The notes under the pieces: model-generated
Told to the model about the DNA's origin: nothing
The model's database searches: none
What the model saw: the letters and a program-made list of their open reading frames with translations, nothing else
Source: Agromyces sp. H66
GTDB taxonomy: Bacteria > Actinomycetota > Actinomycetes > Actinomycetales > Microbacteriaceae
Direction of reading: 5' to 3'
Assembly (NCBI RefSeq): GCF_004959775.1
Contig: NZ_SJZG01000001.1
Location: 558,001-622,000, forward strand
DNA length: 64,000 nucleotides
Made by a program: the position numbers and the translations under genes
Part shown: positions 36,317-45,669 of the stretch, one piece after another
Position numbering within the stretch: position 1 is the stretch's first letter
Layout: each line of letters starts with the position of its first letter

Positions 36317-37447
36317 GTGCGGGTCGGAGTGATCGGCGGCGGGCAGCTCGCACGGATGATGATCCCAGCGGCGATCGAGCTCGGAGTCGACCTCCGGGTG
36401 CTCGCCGAGACCGAGGGCATGTCGGCGGCGCTCGCCGCGCAGCGGGTCGGCGACTACACGGACGCCGAGACCGTGCTCGCGTTCGCGCGTGAGGTCGACG
36501 TCGTGACGTTCGACCACGAACACGTGCCGCAGGACGTGCTGCACGCGATGATCGACGCGGGCGTGACGGTGCGCCCCGGTCCCGAGGCGCTCAAGGTCGC
36601 GCAGGACAAGCTGCTCATGCGCCGACGCCTGTCGGAGCTGGGCCTCCCGGTGCCCGACTGGGCGCGCGTCGAGTCGGCGGCCGAGCTCGACGACTTCATC
36701 GCCGAGCACGGCGGCGCGGCGGTCGTGAAGACCCCGCGCGGGGGCTACGACGGCAAGGGCGTGCGCATGGTGCGCTCCGCGGCCGAGGTCGGCGAGTGGT
36801 TCGCGACCATCGCGGAGGACGGCCGCGGCGGGGCGCTCCTCGTCGAGGAACTCGTCGACTTCCGTCGTGAGTTGGCCCAGGTGGTGGCGCGCCGCCCGTC
36901 GGGCGAGGTGGCGGCGTGGCCCGTCGTCGAGACCGTGCAGGTCGGCGGAATCTGCAGCGAGGTCATCGCACCCGCACCGCGATCGGCCGGGCGGCTCGCG
37001 GATGTCGCGGCCGACGTCGCGATCTCGATCGCCGAGGGCCTCGACGTCACGGGCGTGCTCGCCGTCGAGTTGTTCGAGACGAGCGACGACCGTATCCTCG
37101 TGAACGAGCTCGCGATGCGTCCGCACAACAGCGGCCACTGGTCGATGGACGGGTCGACGACCAGCCAGTTCGAGCAGCACCTCCGCGCCGTGCTCGACCT
37201 GCCGCTCGGCGGCACCGGATGCCACGCCGACTGGGCCGTGATGGTGAACATCCTCGGCGGCCCCGAGGAGGGCACCCTCGCCGAGCGCTACGACGAGGCA
37301 CTCGCGGGACATCCGACCGTGAAGCTGCACAACTACGGCAAGGAGCCCCGCCCCGGCCGCAAGGTGGGACACGTCACGGCCATCGGCGACGACCTCGACG
37401 ACGTCGTGTACGAGGCGCGGGCCGCGGCGGCGGTGTTCCAGGACTGA
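36317..37447 (+). CDS. purK: N5-carboxyaminoimidazole ribonucleotide synthase
   Basis: A 376-residue ATP-grasp enzyme that carboxylates AIR to N5-CAIR in purine synthesis. It begins with VGVIGGGQLARMM and has the ATP-grasp TPRGGYDGKG near residue 138 and the C-terminal NELAMRPHNSGHWSMDGSTTSQFEQH signature region. The GTG at 36317 has a GGAGGG site. Its product is the substrate of PurE encoded 88 bp downstream. Confidence 0.96.
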   Translation: MRVGVIGGGQLARMMIPAAIELGVDLRVLAETEGMSAALAAQRVGDYTDAETVLAFAREVDVVTFDHEHVPQDVLHAMIDAGVTVRPGPEALKVAQDKLLMRRRLSELGLPVPDWARVESAAELDDFIAEHGGAAVVKTPRGGYDGKGVRMVRSAAEVGEWFATIAEDGRGGALLVEELVDFRRELAQVVARRPSGEVAAWPVVETVQVGGICSEVIAPAPRSAGRLADVAADVAISIAEGLDVTGVLAVELFETSDDRILVNELAMRPHNSGHWSMDGSTTSQFEQHLRAVLDLPLGGTGCHADWAVMVNILGGPEEGTLAERYDEALAGHPTVKLHNYGKEPRPGRKVGHVTAIGDDLDDVVYEARAAAAVFQD

Positions 37448-37523
37448 TCTGCAGCTGCTCGCGGGCGGCCTCCTCGATCCGCGGGCGCTGCGCGCCCTCC
37501 CGGCTTCTCACAGGGCCCGGCCC

Positions 37524-37529
37524 TAAGAT
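37524..37529 (+). promoter_or_regulatory. -10 box TAAGAT for purE
   Basis: TAAGAT, 6 nt, then GTG at 37536. It gives purE a promoter of its own and a leaderless mRNA. Confidence 0.6.
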
Positions 37530-37535
37530 CGTCGG

Positions 37536-38039
37536 GTGACCGAAGCAACCACCCCGCTCGTCGGCGTCGTCATGGGATCGGACTCCGACTGGAACGTCAT
37601 GCGCGAGGCATCCGAACTGCTCGACGAGTTCGGCGTCGCGCACGAGGTCGAGGTCGTCTCCGCGCACCGCACGCCCGAGAAGATGATCGCCTACGGCAAG
37701 CAGGCGGCCGACCGCGGCCTCAAGGTGATCATCGCCGGGGCCGGCGGCGCCGCGCACCTGCCCGGCATGCTCGCCTCGGTCACGACGCTGCCCGTCGTGG
37801 GCGTGCCCGTGCCGCTGTCGCGGCTCGACGGGCTCGATTCATTGCTCTCCATCGTGCAGATGCCCGCCGGCGTGCCCGTCGCGACGGTCTCGATCGGCGG
37901 CGCGAAGAACGCCGGGCTCATCGCCGTCAAGATCCTCGCGACATCGGATGCCGCGCTGAGCTCCGCGCTCGCCGACTACGCCACCGCCCTCGCCGACCTG
38001 GTCGAGGAGAAGAACGAGCGCCTCAAGTCGAACCGATGA
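37536..38039 (+). CDS. purE: N5-carboxyaminoimidazole ribonucleotide mutase
   Basis: A 167-residue class I PurE, which rearranges N5-CAIR to CAIR. Family motifs are [10 protein letters not shown] at residues 13-22, [10 protein letters not shown] with the catalytic His, and [10 protein letters not shown]. It follows purK but has its own leaderless promoter. Its stop overlaps the start of the LCP gene (ATGA), so LCP expression is coupled to purE. Confidence 0.96.
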   Translation: MTEATTPLVGVVMGSDSDWNVMREASELLDEFGVAHEVEVVSAHRTPEKMIAYGKQAADRGLKVIIAGAGGAAHLPGMLASVTTLPVVGVPVPLSRLDGLDSLLSIVQMPAGVPVATVSIGGAKNAGLIAVKILATSDAALSSALADYATALADLVEEKNERLKSNR

Positions 38040-39406
38040 GCCTCGCCGCCAGCCCGATCCGCTTCCCCGACGCCACCTCGCGCCCGCTCATGACGCGCCG
38101 CGCCTGGTGGCTCGTCGTGCTCAACCTCCTCATCCCGGGCTCCGCGCAGGTGCTCGCGGGCGACCGCCGGCTGGGTCGCTTCGGCCTGGGCGCCACGCTC
38201 ACGCTCTGGACCCTGGCGATCGTGGCGTTCGTCGTGTGGCTGCTCTGGCCCGCGGTGGTCTACACGGTGATCTCGACGACCGTCACGCTGTGGGTGATCG
38301 CCGCCGTGCTCGTGTTCTACGCGGTGCTCTGGGTGATCCTGACGCTCGACACGCTGCGGCTGGTGCGGTTCGTGAAGACCACGCCGTCGGCCCGGGCCTG
38401 GGTCGCCGCGTTCGCGGTCGTCGTGATGGCGACCGTGTCGGGCACGGCCGCCTACGGCGCCTACCTCGCCACTGCGGCGAGCGGCTTCCTCTCGTCGGTG
38501 TTCGTCGCGGGTCCGAGCGAGCCGCCGATCGACGGGCGCTACAACATCCTGCTGCTCGGTGGCGACTCGGGTCCCGATCGGGAGGGCATGCGTCCCGACA
38601 GCATGCGGGTGATCAGCGTCGATGCCGAGACCGGTCAGGCGGTGACGATCGGACTGCCCCGCGACCTGGAGTACGTGCCGTTCCCTGACGGTTCGCCGCT
38701 CGCCGCGGCATACCCCGAGGGCTACGGCGCGATCGACGGCTGCGAGGTCGATGTCTGCCAGCTGAACTCGATCTACACCGAGGTGGAGCTGAAGAGTCCC
38801 GAGATGTACCCGAACGCGGTCGCCGAGGGAAGCGAGCCCGGTATCGAGGGCATGCGCGACGCAGCCGAGGGCGTGACGGGCCTGGAGATCCAGTACTACG
38901 TGCTCATCGACATGCAGGGATTCGAGCAGCTGATCGACGCGCTCGGCGGCGTCGACATCAATGTGGAGACCCCCATCCCGATCGGCGGCGACGAGAACAA
39001 CGAGAACGTCGACAGCTGGATCGAGCCCGGCCAGCACCACCTGAACGGCTACCACGCACTGTGGTACGGCCGCGCCAGGTACGGGGTGGCCGGCGGCGAC
39101 TACGAACGCATGGAGCGGCAGCGCATCCTGCAGGAGGCGATCCTCCAGCAGTTCACGCCCGTCAACGTGCTGACCAAGTTCCAGGAGGTCGCCTCCGCGG
39201 GTGCCGACACCGTGAAGACCGACATCCCCCAGTCGATGCTGGGCTACTTCGTGGACCTCGCCTCGAAGACGAGGGAGCTGCCGGTCACGTCCGTCGACCT
39301 CGTGCCCGAGAACGGCGTCGATCCGACGGAGCCCGATTGGGCGTACATCCGCTCGCTCATCGACGGCGCGCTCGTGCCGCCGACGGAGGCTCCCGCCGAG
39401 GGCTGA
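38036..39406 (+). CDS. LytR-CpsA-Psr (LCP) family glycopolymer ligase
   Basis: A 456-residue membrane protein with several N-terminal spans (about residues 24-145) and an extracellular LCP domain. LCP enzymes transfer lipid-linked glycopolymers to peptidoglycan. The domain starts at [11 protein letters not shown] (about residue 178) with the Asp and Arg residues that bind pyrophosphate ([19 protein letters not shown]). A further domain block is [22 protein letters not shown]. The ATG overlaps the purE stop. The glycan locus begins right after it, so it may attach that polymer. Confidence 0.92.
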   Translation: MSLAASPIRFPDATSRPLMTRRAWWLVVLNLLIPGSAQVLAGDRRLGRFGLGATLTLWTLAIVAFVVWLLWPAVVYTVISTTVTLWVIAAVLVFYAVLWVILTLDTLRLVRFVKTTPSARAWVAAFAVVVMATVSGTAAYGAYLATAASGFLSSVFVAGPSEPPIDGRYNILLLGGDSGPDREGMRPDSMRVISVDAETGQAVTIGLPRDLEYVPFPDGSPLAAAYPEGYGAIDGCEVDVCQLNSIYTEVELKSPEMYPNAVAEGSEPGIEGMRDAAEGVTGLEIQYYVLIDMQGFEQLIDALGGVDINVETPIPIGGDENNENVDSWIEPGQHHLNGYHALWYGRARYGVAGGDYERMERQRILQEAILQQFTPVNVLTKFQEVASAGADTVKTDIPQSMLGYFVDLASKTRELPVTSVDLVPENGVDPTEPDWAYIRSLIDGALVPPTEAPAEG

Positions 39407-39416
39407 GGCGCGGGGC

Positions 39417-39433
39417 CGTCGGCGCGGCCGACG
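39417..39433. terminator. Hairpin between convergent LCP and GT4 genes
   Basis: CGTCGGC/GCCGACG stem with a 3-nt loop in the 34-bp gap; GC-only stem without a T-tract. It could serve both directions. Confidence 0.5.
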
Positions 39434-39440
39434 TGCCGCG

Positions 39441-40574
39441 TCAGATCTCGGCGTGCAACTGCCAGACGCGCTGGCCGGCCTCGAGCCAGCTGAACGCCTT
39501 CGCCCGGTCGGTGCCCGACACCGAGAGCCGATCGGCGAGGGCGTCGTTCTCGACGACGGAGGTGACGGCCGCGGCGAGGCGGTTGACGTATCCGACGGTG
39601 CCGACGGGCACCGTGAGACCGGCGTCGGCCGACACCTCGACGTAGGCCGGGGCGTCGGAGTGGATCACCGGTACGCCGAGGCTGAACGCCTCGATGATCG
39701 AGGTGCCGGCGCCGTCGTCGTGGCTCGGCGCGACGAACGCGGTCGCCGCCGACAGGACCGTCGCGAGGTCGGCGGGATCGTCCACCTGGAGGGCGCGCAC
39801 CCGCGCGGGAGGCACGCCCGCCTCCTCGGCGGCGTTGGCGAGGTGCACCTCGCCCCACGACTCCGGCCCCAGCACGATCACCCGGATGTCGGGGACCCCG
39901 GGGCGGCCGAGGGCCTCGAGCAGGTCGACGATGCCCGTTCGGGGTTCCAGCGTGCCCGCGGTGAGGAGGTAGTCGGAGGGGAGGCCGAGGCGGCGGGCGC
40001 GGTCGGCTGCGTCGGCGGGAAGGTGGAGGCCGGGCCGGGGCGCCGTGCCGATCACGCGCACGCGGTCGCCGAAGTCGGCCACCGTCGAGAGCCGTTCGGC
40101 CAGGGCATGGGTCGGGACCACGATCGCGTCGGCGTGCTTGCGTGCGCGCTTCATCATCGCTCGATGCCACGCGGCCGTCGTCGCGGTGAGCGACTCGGGG
40201 TGCGTCCAGGGGAGGAGGTCGTGGACGGTGACGACGACCTGGTCGCCCGCGGCGTGGTCATGGCGGCGCAACGGCGCGAAGAGGCTCGGCGCGTGGATCA
40301 TGCCCGGGCCGGGAGAGGTCGTGAGCCCGAGCTGCCAGGCCGCGGCGAGTTCGCGCCTCGCGAGCGAGGTCTTGTAGATGCCGGAGAGCCCCGGGAACAT
40401 CTGGAGCACGCGGTCGTAGTCCTCTGGGAGGGAGGACGAGACGATGCCCTCGACCTGGCAGCCCGGGGGAGTGCTCTCGATGACGGCGCTCGTGAGGGCC
40501 TGCGTGTAGATGCCCAGCGGACCCGGTACCGGAGCGACGACCTGGTCGACGATCATCCGGAGGGTCGTGGGCAT
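39441..40574 (-). CDS. Glycosyltransferase family 4 (GT-B)
   Basis: A 377-residue GT-B fold protein that should add a sugar to a growing glycan on the cytoplasmic side. The C-terminal half has the nucleotide-sugar site typical of family 4: LLTAGTLEPRTGIVDLLEAL, VLGPESWGE, then FVAPSHDDGAGTSIIEAFSLG with the E-x7-E-type pattern and VPVIHSDAPAYVEV. The ATG has AAGGAG 4 nt upstream. Donor and acceptor are unknown. It faces away from the rest of the glycan cluster. Confidence 0.87.
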   Translation of the reverse strand: MPTTLRMIVDQVVAPVPGPLGIYTQALTSAVIESTPPGCQVEGIVSSSLPEDYDRVLQMFPGLSGIYKTSLARRELAAAWQLGLTTSPGPGMIHAPSLFAPLRRHDHAAGDQVVVTVHDLLPWTHPESLTATTAAWHRAMMKRARKHADAIVVPTHALAERLSTVADFGDRVRVIGTAPRPGLHLPADAADRARRLGLPSDYLLTAGTLEPRTGIVDLLEALGRPGVPDIRVIVLGPESWGEVHLANAAEEAGVPPARVRALQVDDPADLATVLSAATAFVAPSHDDGAGTSIIEAFSLGVPVIHSDAPAYVEVSADAGLTVPVGTVGYVNRLAAAVTSVVENDALADRLSVSGTDRAKAFSWLEAGQRVWQLHAEI

Positions 40575-40723
40575 GTTGCTCCTTCGTGCGAGGTGGGGCT
40601 CGGCAACCGAACCAATCTACCGTCGGCTCGCCCCGAATCAGGCGGAAAACGACCACCTGTGGAGGGAGCCGCCTCGCGGACAGGGCAAGATGGTGTGGTC
40701 CCCGTCACCGATTCCGAGAGCCG

Positions 40724-41671
40724 ATGAGTCCGTCACCTGTGCGCCCCCGCGTCGTCGCCGTCGTCGTCGCGTACAACCGACGAGACCTCCTCGCCGAGGT
40801 CCTGCACGCGCTCGCCGCCCAGCGGGCTCCCCTCGCCCGGGTCGTCGTCGTCGACAACGCGTCGACGGATGACTCGGCCGACGTCGCCCGCTCGGCCGGC
40901 CGACTCGTCGACCTGGTGTCCCTGCCGAGGAACACCGGCGGCGCCGGCGGCTTCGCCGCCGGCATGGCGGTCGCGCTCGACCGGCACGACCCCGACTGGC
41001 TCTGGCTCATGGACGATGACACGGTGCCGGAGCCCGGCGCGCTCGAGGCGCTGCTGGCCGCCGTCGACGGCACCGACCTCGTGGCGGCCGGATCCAGGGT
41101 CGTGTGGACCGACGGCACCGAGCATCCGATGAACACGCCTCGCCCGAAGCCGTTCGCCTCGCGGCGTGAGCGTGCCGCCGCGGCGAGGGCCGGAGGCATC
41201 CCGATCAGGAGCACCTCGTTCGTGTCGATGCTGGTTCGTGCCGATGTCGTGCGCGAGGTGGGCCTCCCCATCGCCGACTACTTCATCTGGAACGACGATT
41301 TCGAGTACTCCACGAGGGTGCTCCGCGGCCGACGAGGGGTGCACGTGCCGGCATCCGTGGTCGTGCACAAGACGAAGGTGCTGGGCTCCACCGACGCCGA
41401 CCCGGGACCCCGGTTCTACTACGAGGTGCGCAACAAGCTCTGGATGTTCCGGCGTTCGACGAGCCTCAGCCCGTTCGAGAAGGTCGTCTACGGCGGGTCC
41501 AGCGTGCGCCGCTGGGTGCGGACCTTCCTTCGCTCCGCCGACCGCGACGTGCTGCGCGACGGATGGCGGCGCGGACGGCGCGACGGCATGCGCACGAGGC
41601 CGCGACCGAACGCGATGTCGCTCGCCGACCTCGGGGAGGCGGCCGACGCGGTGGCCCGGGTGGAGGCATGA
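40724..41671 (+). CDS. Glycosyltransferase family 2 (rhamnosyl/galactofuranosyl-like)
   Basis: A 315-residue GT-A enzyme with the start VAVVVAYNRRDLLAEVL, VVVDNASTDDSAD (residues about 36-48) and the metal-binding WLWLMDDDTVPE. The triple Asp and the later FIWNDDFEYSTR resemble the GlfT/rhamnosyltransferase-like branch of family 2. It is the first of three overlapping genes with the next GT2 and galE. UDP-galactose from GalE, or UDP-Galf, could be the donor, but this is inference. Confidence 0.88.
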   Translation: MSPSPVRPRVVAVVVAYNRRDLLAEVLHALAAQRAPLARVVVVDNASTDDSADVARSAGRLVDLVSLPRNTGGAGGFAAGMAVALDRHDPDWLWLMDDDTVPEPGALEALLAAVDGTDLVAAGSRVVWTDGTEHPMNTPRPKPFASRRERAAAARAGGIPIRSTSFVSMLVRADVVREVGLPIADYFIWNDDFEYSTRVLRGRRGVHVPASVVVHKTKVLGSTDADPGPRFYYEVRNKLWMFRRSTSLSPFEKVVYGGSSVRRWVRTFLRSADRDVLRDGWRRGRRDGMRTRPRPNAMSLADLGEAADAVARVEA

Positions 41672-42519
41672 TGGGCGAGCCGTTCACGCTCCTCATGCCC
41701 GTCTATCGCGGAGACGACGCGGCCCACTTCACGAAGGCGTTCTCGTCGAGCGTGACCGCTCAGTCCAGGCGCCCCGACCAGGTCGTGCTCGTGCAGGACG
41801 GCCCGGTGCCCCCGCAGCTGGACGACGCGATCCGGGCCGCCGTCGAGGGGTCGGTCGTGCCCGTCTTGCATCACCGGATCCCCGAGAACGTGGGGTTGGC
41901 GGAGGCGCTCACGCAGGGCCTGTCGCTCAGCGACCACGACATCGTCGCTCGCATGGATGCCGACGACATCTCGCTTCCCGAGCGGTTCGCGAAGCAGGTC
42001 CCGCTCATCGAGGGCGGGCTCGACCTCGTCGGCACCGGCATGCTCGAGTTCCTCGACGACGTCGGCTCGATCGTGGGCCAGCGCGTGCCGCGCACCGAGC
42101 AGGCCGACATCGTGCGGTACGCGAGATTCCACGATCCGTTCAGCCATCCGACCGTCGTGTACCGGCGTGCCGCGGTGGAACGCGCGGGCGGCTACCAGCC
42201 GCTCGGGCTCATGGAGGACTACTGGCTCTTCGCGCGGATGATCGACAGCGGCGCCAGGGTCGGCAATCTCGCGGAACCCCTCGTCATGTACCGGGTCGGC
42301 GCGGGGGCCTACGCGCGGCGCGGGGGGAGCGCGCAATGGCGCAGCGAGCTGCGGTTGCAGCGGGCCATGCGGGACATCCGCTTCACGACCCGGGCGGAGT
42401 ACGTTCGCAACGTCGTCGTGCGGGGCCTGTACCGGTTCGTGCCGGAGCGGCTGCGCAAGGTCGCGTATCGGCGGCTGGTCGCCGGTGGGCCGACCCCGAA
42501 GGCGGAGGCGAACCCGTGA
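41668..42519 (+). CDS. Glycosyltransferase family 2
   Basis: A 283-residue GT-A glycosyltransferase. The N-terminus FTLLMPVYRGDDAAHF, VLVQDGP and the ARMDADDISLPERF block (DxD) are typical of family 2, and GLMEDYWLFARM follows as the acceptor-side acid. The ATG at 41668 overlaps the upstream stop; an ATG directly after it at 41671 is also possible. The stop overlaps galE. Confidence 0.88.
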   Translation: MMGEPFTLLMPVYRGDDAAHFTKAFSSSVTAQSRRPDQVVLVQDGPVPPQLDDAIRAAVEGSVVPVLHHRIPENVGLAEALTQGLSLSDHDIVARMDADDISLPERFAKQVPLIEGGLDLVGTGMLEFLDDVGSIVGQRVPRTEQADIVRYARFHDPFSHPTVVYRRAAVERAGGYQPLGLMEDYWLFARMIDSGARVGNLAEPLVMYRVGAGAYARRGGSAQWRSELRLQRAMRDIRFTTRAEYVRNVVVRGLYRFVPERLRKVAYRRLVAGGPTPKAEANP

Positions 42520-43514
42520 CCGTGCTCGTGACCGGCGGCGCCGGGTACATCGGCGCCCACGTCGTGCGCCTGCTCGTCGAGCGCGGAACCCGGGTCGTGG
42601 TGGTCGACGACGTCTCGACCGGTGCGCGCGACCGGGTGAGCGGAGCCCCGCTCGAGGCCCTCGACCTCACGGATGTGCGGGCGGCCGACCGACTGGTGGA
42701 CATCGCAGAGAGGCACGACGTGGATGCGATCATCCACCTCGCCGCCAAGAAGCAGGTCGGCGAATCGATGCTGCGGCCGACGTGGTACTACCGGCAGAAC
42801 GTCGGCGGGCTGGCCAACGTGCTCGACGCGGTCGAGCGCGCCGGCATCGAGCGATTCGTGTTCTCGTCGTCGGCCGCGGTCTACGGCGCGCCCGATCGGG
42901 CGGTGGTCGACGAGACGGTCGACACCGCGCCGATCAACCCCTACGGCGAGACGAAGCTCATCGGCGAATGGATGCTGCGCGACGTGACCCGCGTCTGCGG
43001 GCTGCGAGCCGTGAGCCTCCGCTACTTCAACGTCGCCGGAGCAGGCTGGCCCGAGTTGGGTGACCCGAAGGCGCTCAACCTCGTCACGATCGTGCTCGAC
43101 CGCATGGAGCGCGGTGAGCGTCCGATCGTCTTCGGCCGCGATTTCGACACCCCCGACGGCACCGGGATCCGCGACTACGTGCACGTGCTCGACCTCGCCG
43201 AGGCGCACCTCGCCGCACTCGATCACCTCCGTCACGATGGCCCCGGCTTCGACGTGTTCAACGTCGGGACCGGCGCGTCGGCGTCGGTGCTCGAGGTGAT
43301 CGGCCAGATCGAGCTGGCGAGCGGGCGTCGACTGCAGGCCGAGTTCGTCGAGCGGCGGGAGGGGGATCCCGCCGCGCTGATCGCGGATCCCACGCGGATC
43401 AACGCCGAGCTCGGTTGGCGCGGTCGCAGGAACCTCCCCGAGGTCGTGGCGTCGGCATGGCAGGCGCACCGGTATCGGATCGATCGGGACCGAGCCGCTG
43501 GCGCCCGGGCGTGA
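42516..43514 (+). CDS. galE: UDP-glucose 4-epimerase
   Basis: A 332-residue extended short-chain dehydrogenase that interconverts UDP-glucose and UDP-galactose. NAD-binding VLVTGGAGYIGAHV is at residues 3-16, the catalytic Ser lies in FSSSAAVYG, and the Tyr-Lys pair in PYGETKLIGE. RYFNVAGA and GIRDYVHVLDLA complete the GalE pattern. The GTG at 42516 overlaps the GT2 stop, so it is the third gene of a coupled operon. The exact substrate (GlcNAc versus Glc) is open. Confidence 0.93.
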   Translation: MTVLVTGGAGYIGAHVVRLLVERGTRVVVVDDVSTGARDRVSGAPLEALDLTDVRAADRLVDIAERHDVDAIIHLAAKKQVGESMLRPTWYYRQNVGGLANVLDAVERAGIERFVFSSSAAVYGAPDRAVVDETVDTAPINPYGETKLIGEWMLRDVTRVCGLRAVSLRYFNVAGAGWPELGDPKALNLVTIVLDRMERGERPIVFGRDFDTPDGTGIRDYVHVLDLAEAHLAALDHLRHDGPGFDVFNVGTGASASVLEVIGQIELASGRRLQAEFVERREGDPAALIADPTRINAELGWRGRRNLPEVVASAWQAHRYRIDRDRAAGARA

Positions 43515-43527
43515 CGAGGCGAGCGGC

Positions 43528-43533
43528 TACACT
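43528..43533 (+). promoter_or_regulatory. -10 box TACACT for the leader ORF and DUF6541 gene
   Basis: TACACT, 7 nt, then GTG at 43541. It starts a new transcription unit 14 bp past galE. Confidence 0.55.
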
Positions 43534-43540
43534 TTACGGC

Positions 43541-43606
43541 GTGCTGTCCCCCCGCGTCCCTGAAGCCTCGACCGAAACGATCCTGACGCGCGGTCGAGCC
43601 GCATGA
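43541..43606 (+). CDS. 21-codon leader ORF overlapping the DUF6541 gene
   Basis: A short reading frame of 21 sense codons (VLSPRVPEASTETILTRGRA then A and stop). Its GTG lies exactly where a leaderless transcript from the TACACT box would begin, and its TGA overlaps the ATG of the following membrane protein (ATGA). It could be a leader peptide that couples translation of the 651-residue protein, or the true 5' end of that transcript with regulatory use. No family is recognised. The region between box and ATG has no other ribosome-binding site. Confidence 0.5.
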   Translation: MLSPRVPEASTETILTRGRAA

Positions 43607-45558
43607 GCTGGCTCGAACTCGTCCCGGCCGTGCTCGTCGCGATCGGCTGGCTCGCCGTGCCCGGCATCGCGGCACTGTGGCTGATCGGGGTCCGGGGCCT
43701 GCCGCTCGCCGCGGGCGCCGGCGCGGTCTCGGTGGCCTTCATCGGCGGTGTGGCGATCCTCTTCGGCATGCTCGGCGTGCCGTGGAATCCGCTCACCGTC
43801 TTGGCGGCTGTCGTGGCGGCCGCAGCGGTGCTGGGCGTCATCCGTCTGCTTCTGCGTCGACGGTGGCCGTTCTCGCCGCCGCAGCGTGAAGCCGGCGCGG
43901 TCCCGGCGTGGACGACCATCGGCGCGTGGGCGCTTGCCGCCGTCGTCATCTCGGTGCAGTTGGCCATCGGGATCGGCGGGCCGGATGCGATCTCGCAGAC
44001 GTTCGACAACGGGTTCCACCTGAACGCGGTGCGTCACATCCTCGACACGGGGAACGCGTCGACCTTCGCCATCAGCGGCGTCATCAACGGCAGTGGCGCG
44101 TACCCCGCGGCCTGGCACGACCTCACGTCGCTCGTGGTCATGAGCAGCGGTGCGGGCATCCCGGCCGCCGCGAACGCCGTGAGCATCGCGGTCTCGGCGT
44201 TCGTGTGGCCGGGCGCGGTGCTCCTGCTCGCGCGCGTGCTGTTCCCCAAGCGCCGAGCCGCCGTCTGGATCTCGGCGGTGCTCAGTGCGGGATTGCCGTG
44301 GTTCCCGCTCCTCATGCTCACGTTCGGCGTGCTGTTCCCGTTCTTCCTGGCCGTCGCCTTCCTGCCGCTGGCATTCGGGCTCATCGTCTCGCTCCTGCGC
44401 AAGGGTTCGTCGCTCGGGGAGCCGGTCGCGGCCAGGCTGGTGATGCTGGTGAGCACGGTGGCGGCGATGGCGCTCGCGCAGCCCGCGGTGGCGCTGGGAC
44501 TCCTCGCGTTCGCGTTGCCGGTCGGGGTCTCGGCGGTGGTCGACCTCGTGCGGCGTGCGCCCGGTGTCGGCCGGAGGGCGGCGATCATCGTGGGCGCGGT
44601 CGTGGCCATCGGCGTGATCGCGTTCGTCTGGCGTCGTGTGGGTGCGATCGGATTCAACGCTCCGTGGGGCCAGCAGGTGGAGGCGTGGGAGGGCGTCTTC
44701 GAGGTGCTCCTCTACTTCGTCGAGGGGGATCCGCCCACGGTCGCGTTCGCGATCCTGGTGCTCGTCGGCCTGATCGTCACGACGATGCGACCCGGACGCA
44801 GGTGGATGGCCGGCACCTGGCTCGTCGGCGCCGGGCTCCTCTTCGTCGCGGAGGTGATCCCGCACTCGGATCTCCGCAACCTCACGATCGGCCTCTTCTA
44901 CAAGGACCCGCCCCGCCTGGCGACCCTCTTCATGGTGATGAGCCTGCCGGTCGCCATCGCCGGGGCGCTCTTCGCCTGGAAGCAGGTGCAGCGTCTCGTC
45001 GCCCGACTGCGACCCGAGGCGGGCTCGCGCGTCGGCCTCGTCGCCGGGGCGATCGGCGTCGCCCTGCTGTTGGTCGCGCTGCAGGGCGTGGCCATGCGCG
45101 CGGCCATCGACCATGCTCGTGCCGCCTACCGGATGAGTGCGACCTCGCCCATCCTGACATTCGACGAGCTCGCCCTTATCGAGCGACTCCCCGCGACGAC
45201 CGGGCTCGAGGGTCGCGCCGCCGGCAATCCTTGGACGGGCAGCAACCTCGCGTACGCGCTCGCCGGACAGCCGGTGCTCAACCCGCACTTCAATGCGCCG
45301 TGGCAGCCCGAGATCGCCCTGCTGAACCACGAACTCAACGAGGCGGCCTCGAGTCCCGAGGTCTGCGATGCGGTGCGCGCGCTCGACGTCAGGTGGGTGC
45401 TCGACTTCGGCTCGTACTTTCGGGACGCTGCCGACGAACTGTCGTTCGACAGCACGGCCGGCTACGAGGGCCTGCTCGACCTCGAGGAGGCACCCGGCTT
45501 CGTCGAGGTCGACCGCGAGGGTGGGGCCGTGCTCTACCGCGTGGATGCCTGCAACTGA
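43603..45558 (+). CDS. DUF6541-like polytopic membrane protein
   Basis: A 651-residue membrane protein with about fourteen hydrophobic spans in the first 500 residues. The last 150 residues are mostly outside the membrane and include TGLEGRAAGNPWTGSNLAYALAG in segments, a pattern I associate with the actinobacterial DUF6541 family found in surface-polysaccharide loci. A GT-C-like role (lipid-linked sugar transfer on the outer face) is plausible but not shown. The ATG overlaps the 21-codon leader ORF; there is no separate ribosome-binding site. Confidence 0.8.
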   Translation: MSWLELVPAVLVAIGWLAVPGIAALWLIGVRGLPLAAGAGAVSVAFIGGVAILFGMLGVPWNPLTVLAAVVAAAAVLGVIRLLLRRRWPFSPPQREAGAVPAWTTIGAWALAAVVISVQLAIGIGGPDAISQTFDNGFHLNAVRHILDTGNASTFAISGVINGSGAYPAAWHDLTSLVVMSSGAGIPAAANAVSIAVSAFVWPGAVLLLARVLFPKRRAAVWISAVLSAGLPWFPLLMLTFGVLFPFFLAVAFLPLAFGLIVSLLRKGSSLGEPVAARLVMLVSTVAAMALAQPAVALGLLAFALPVGVSAVVDLVRRAPGVGRRAAIIVGAVVAIGVIAFVWRRVGAIGFNAPWGQQVEAWEGVFEVLLYFVEGDPPTVAFAILVLVGLIVTTMRPGRRWMAGTWLVGAGLLFVAEVIPHSDLRNLTIGLFYKDPPRLATLFMVMSLPVAIAGALFAWKQVQRLVARLRPEAGSRVGLVAGAIGVALLLVALQGVAMRAAIDHARAAYRMSATSPILTFDELALIERLPATTGLEGRAAGNPWTGSNLAYALAGQPVLNPHFNAPWQPEIALLNHELNEAASSPEVCDAVRALDVRWVLDFGSYFRDAADELSFDSTAGYEGLLDLEEAPGFVEVDREGGAVLYRVDACN

Positions 45559-45669
45559 CGGATGGCGTCGCTCCGGACGACCGCAACGCGGCTCGCCGGA
45601 CAGCGATGGTCCCCACATGACACTTGCGACGTAGCATGTCGCGGGGGATGAGCACGTGTTGGGGGTTCC

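Noticed and set aside
43415-43606. A 63-codon version of the leader ORF starting inside galE
   Set aside because: The upstream part is simply another frame of galE; only the piece from the GTG at 43541 fits the promoter and the ATGA overlap.
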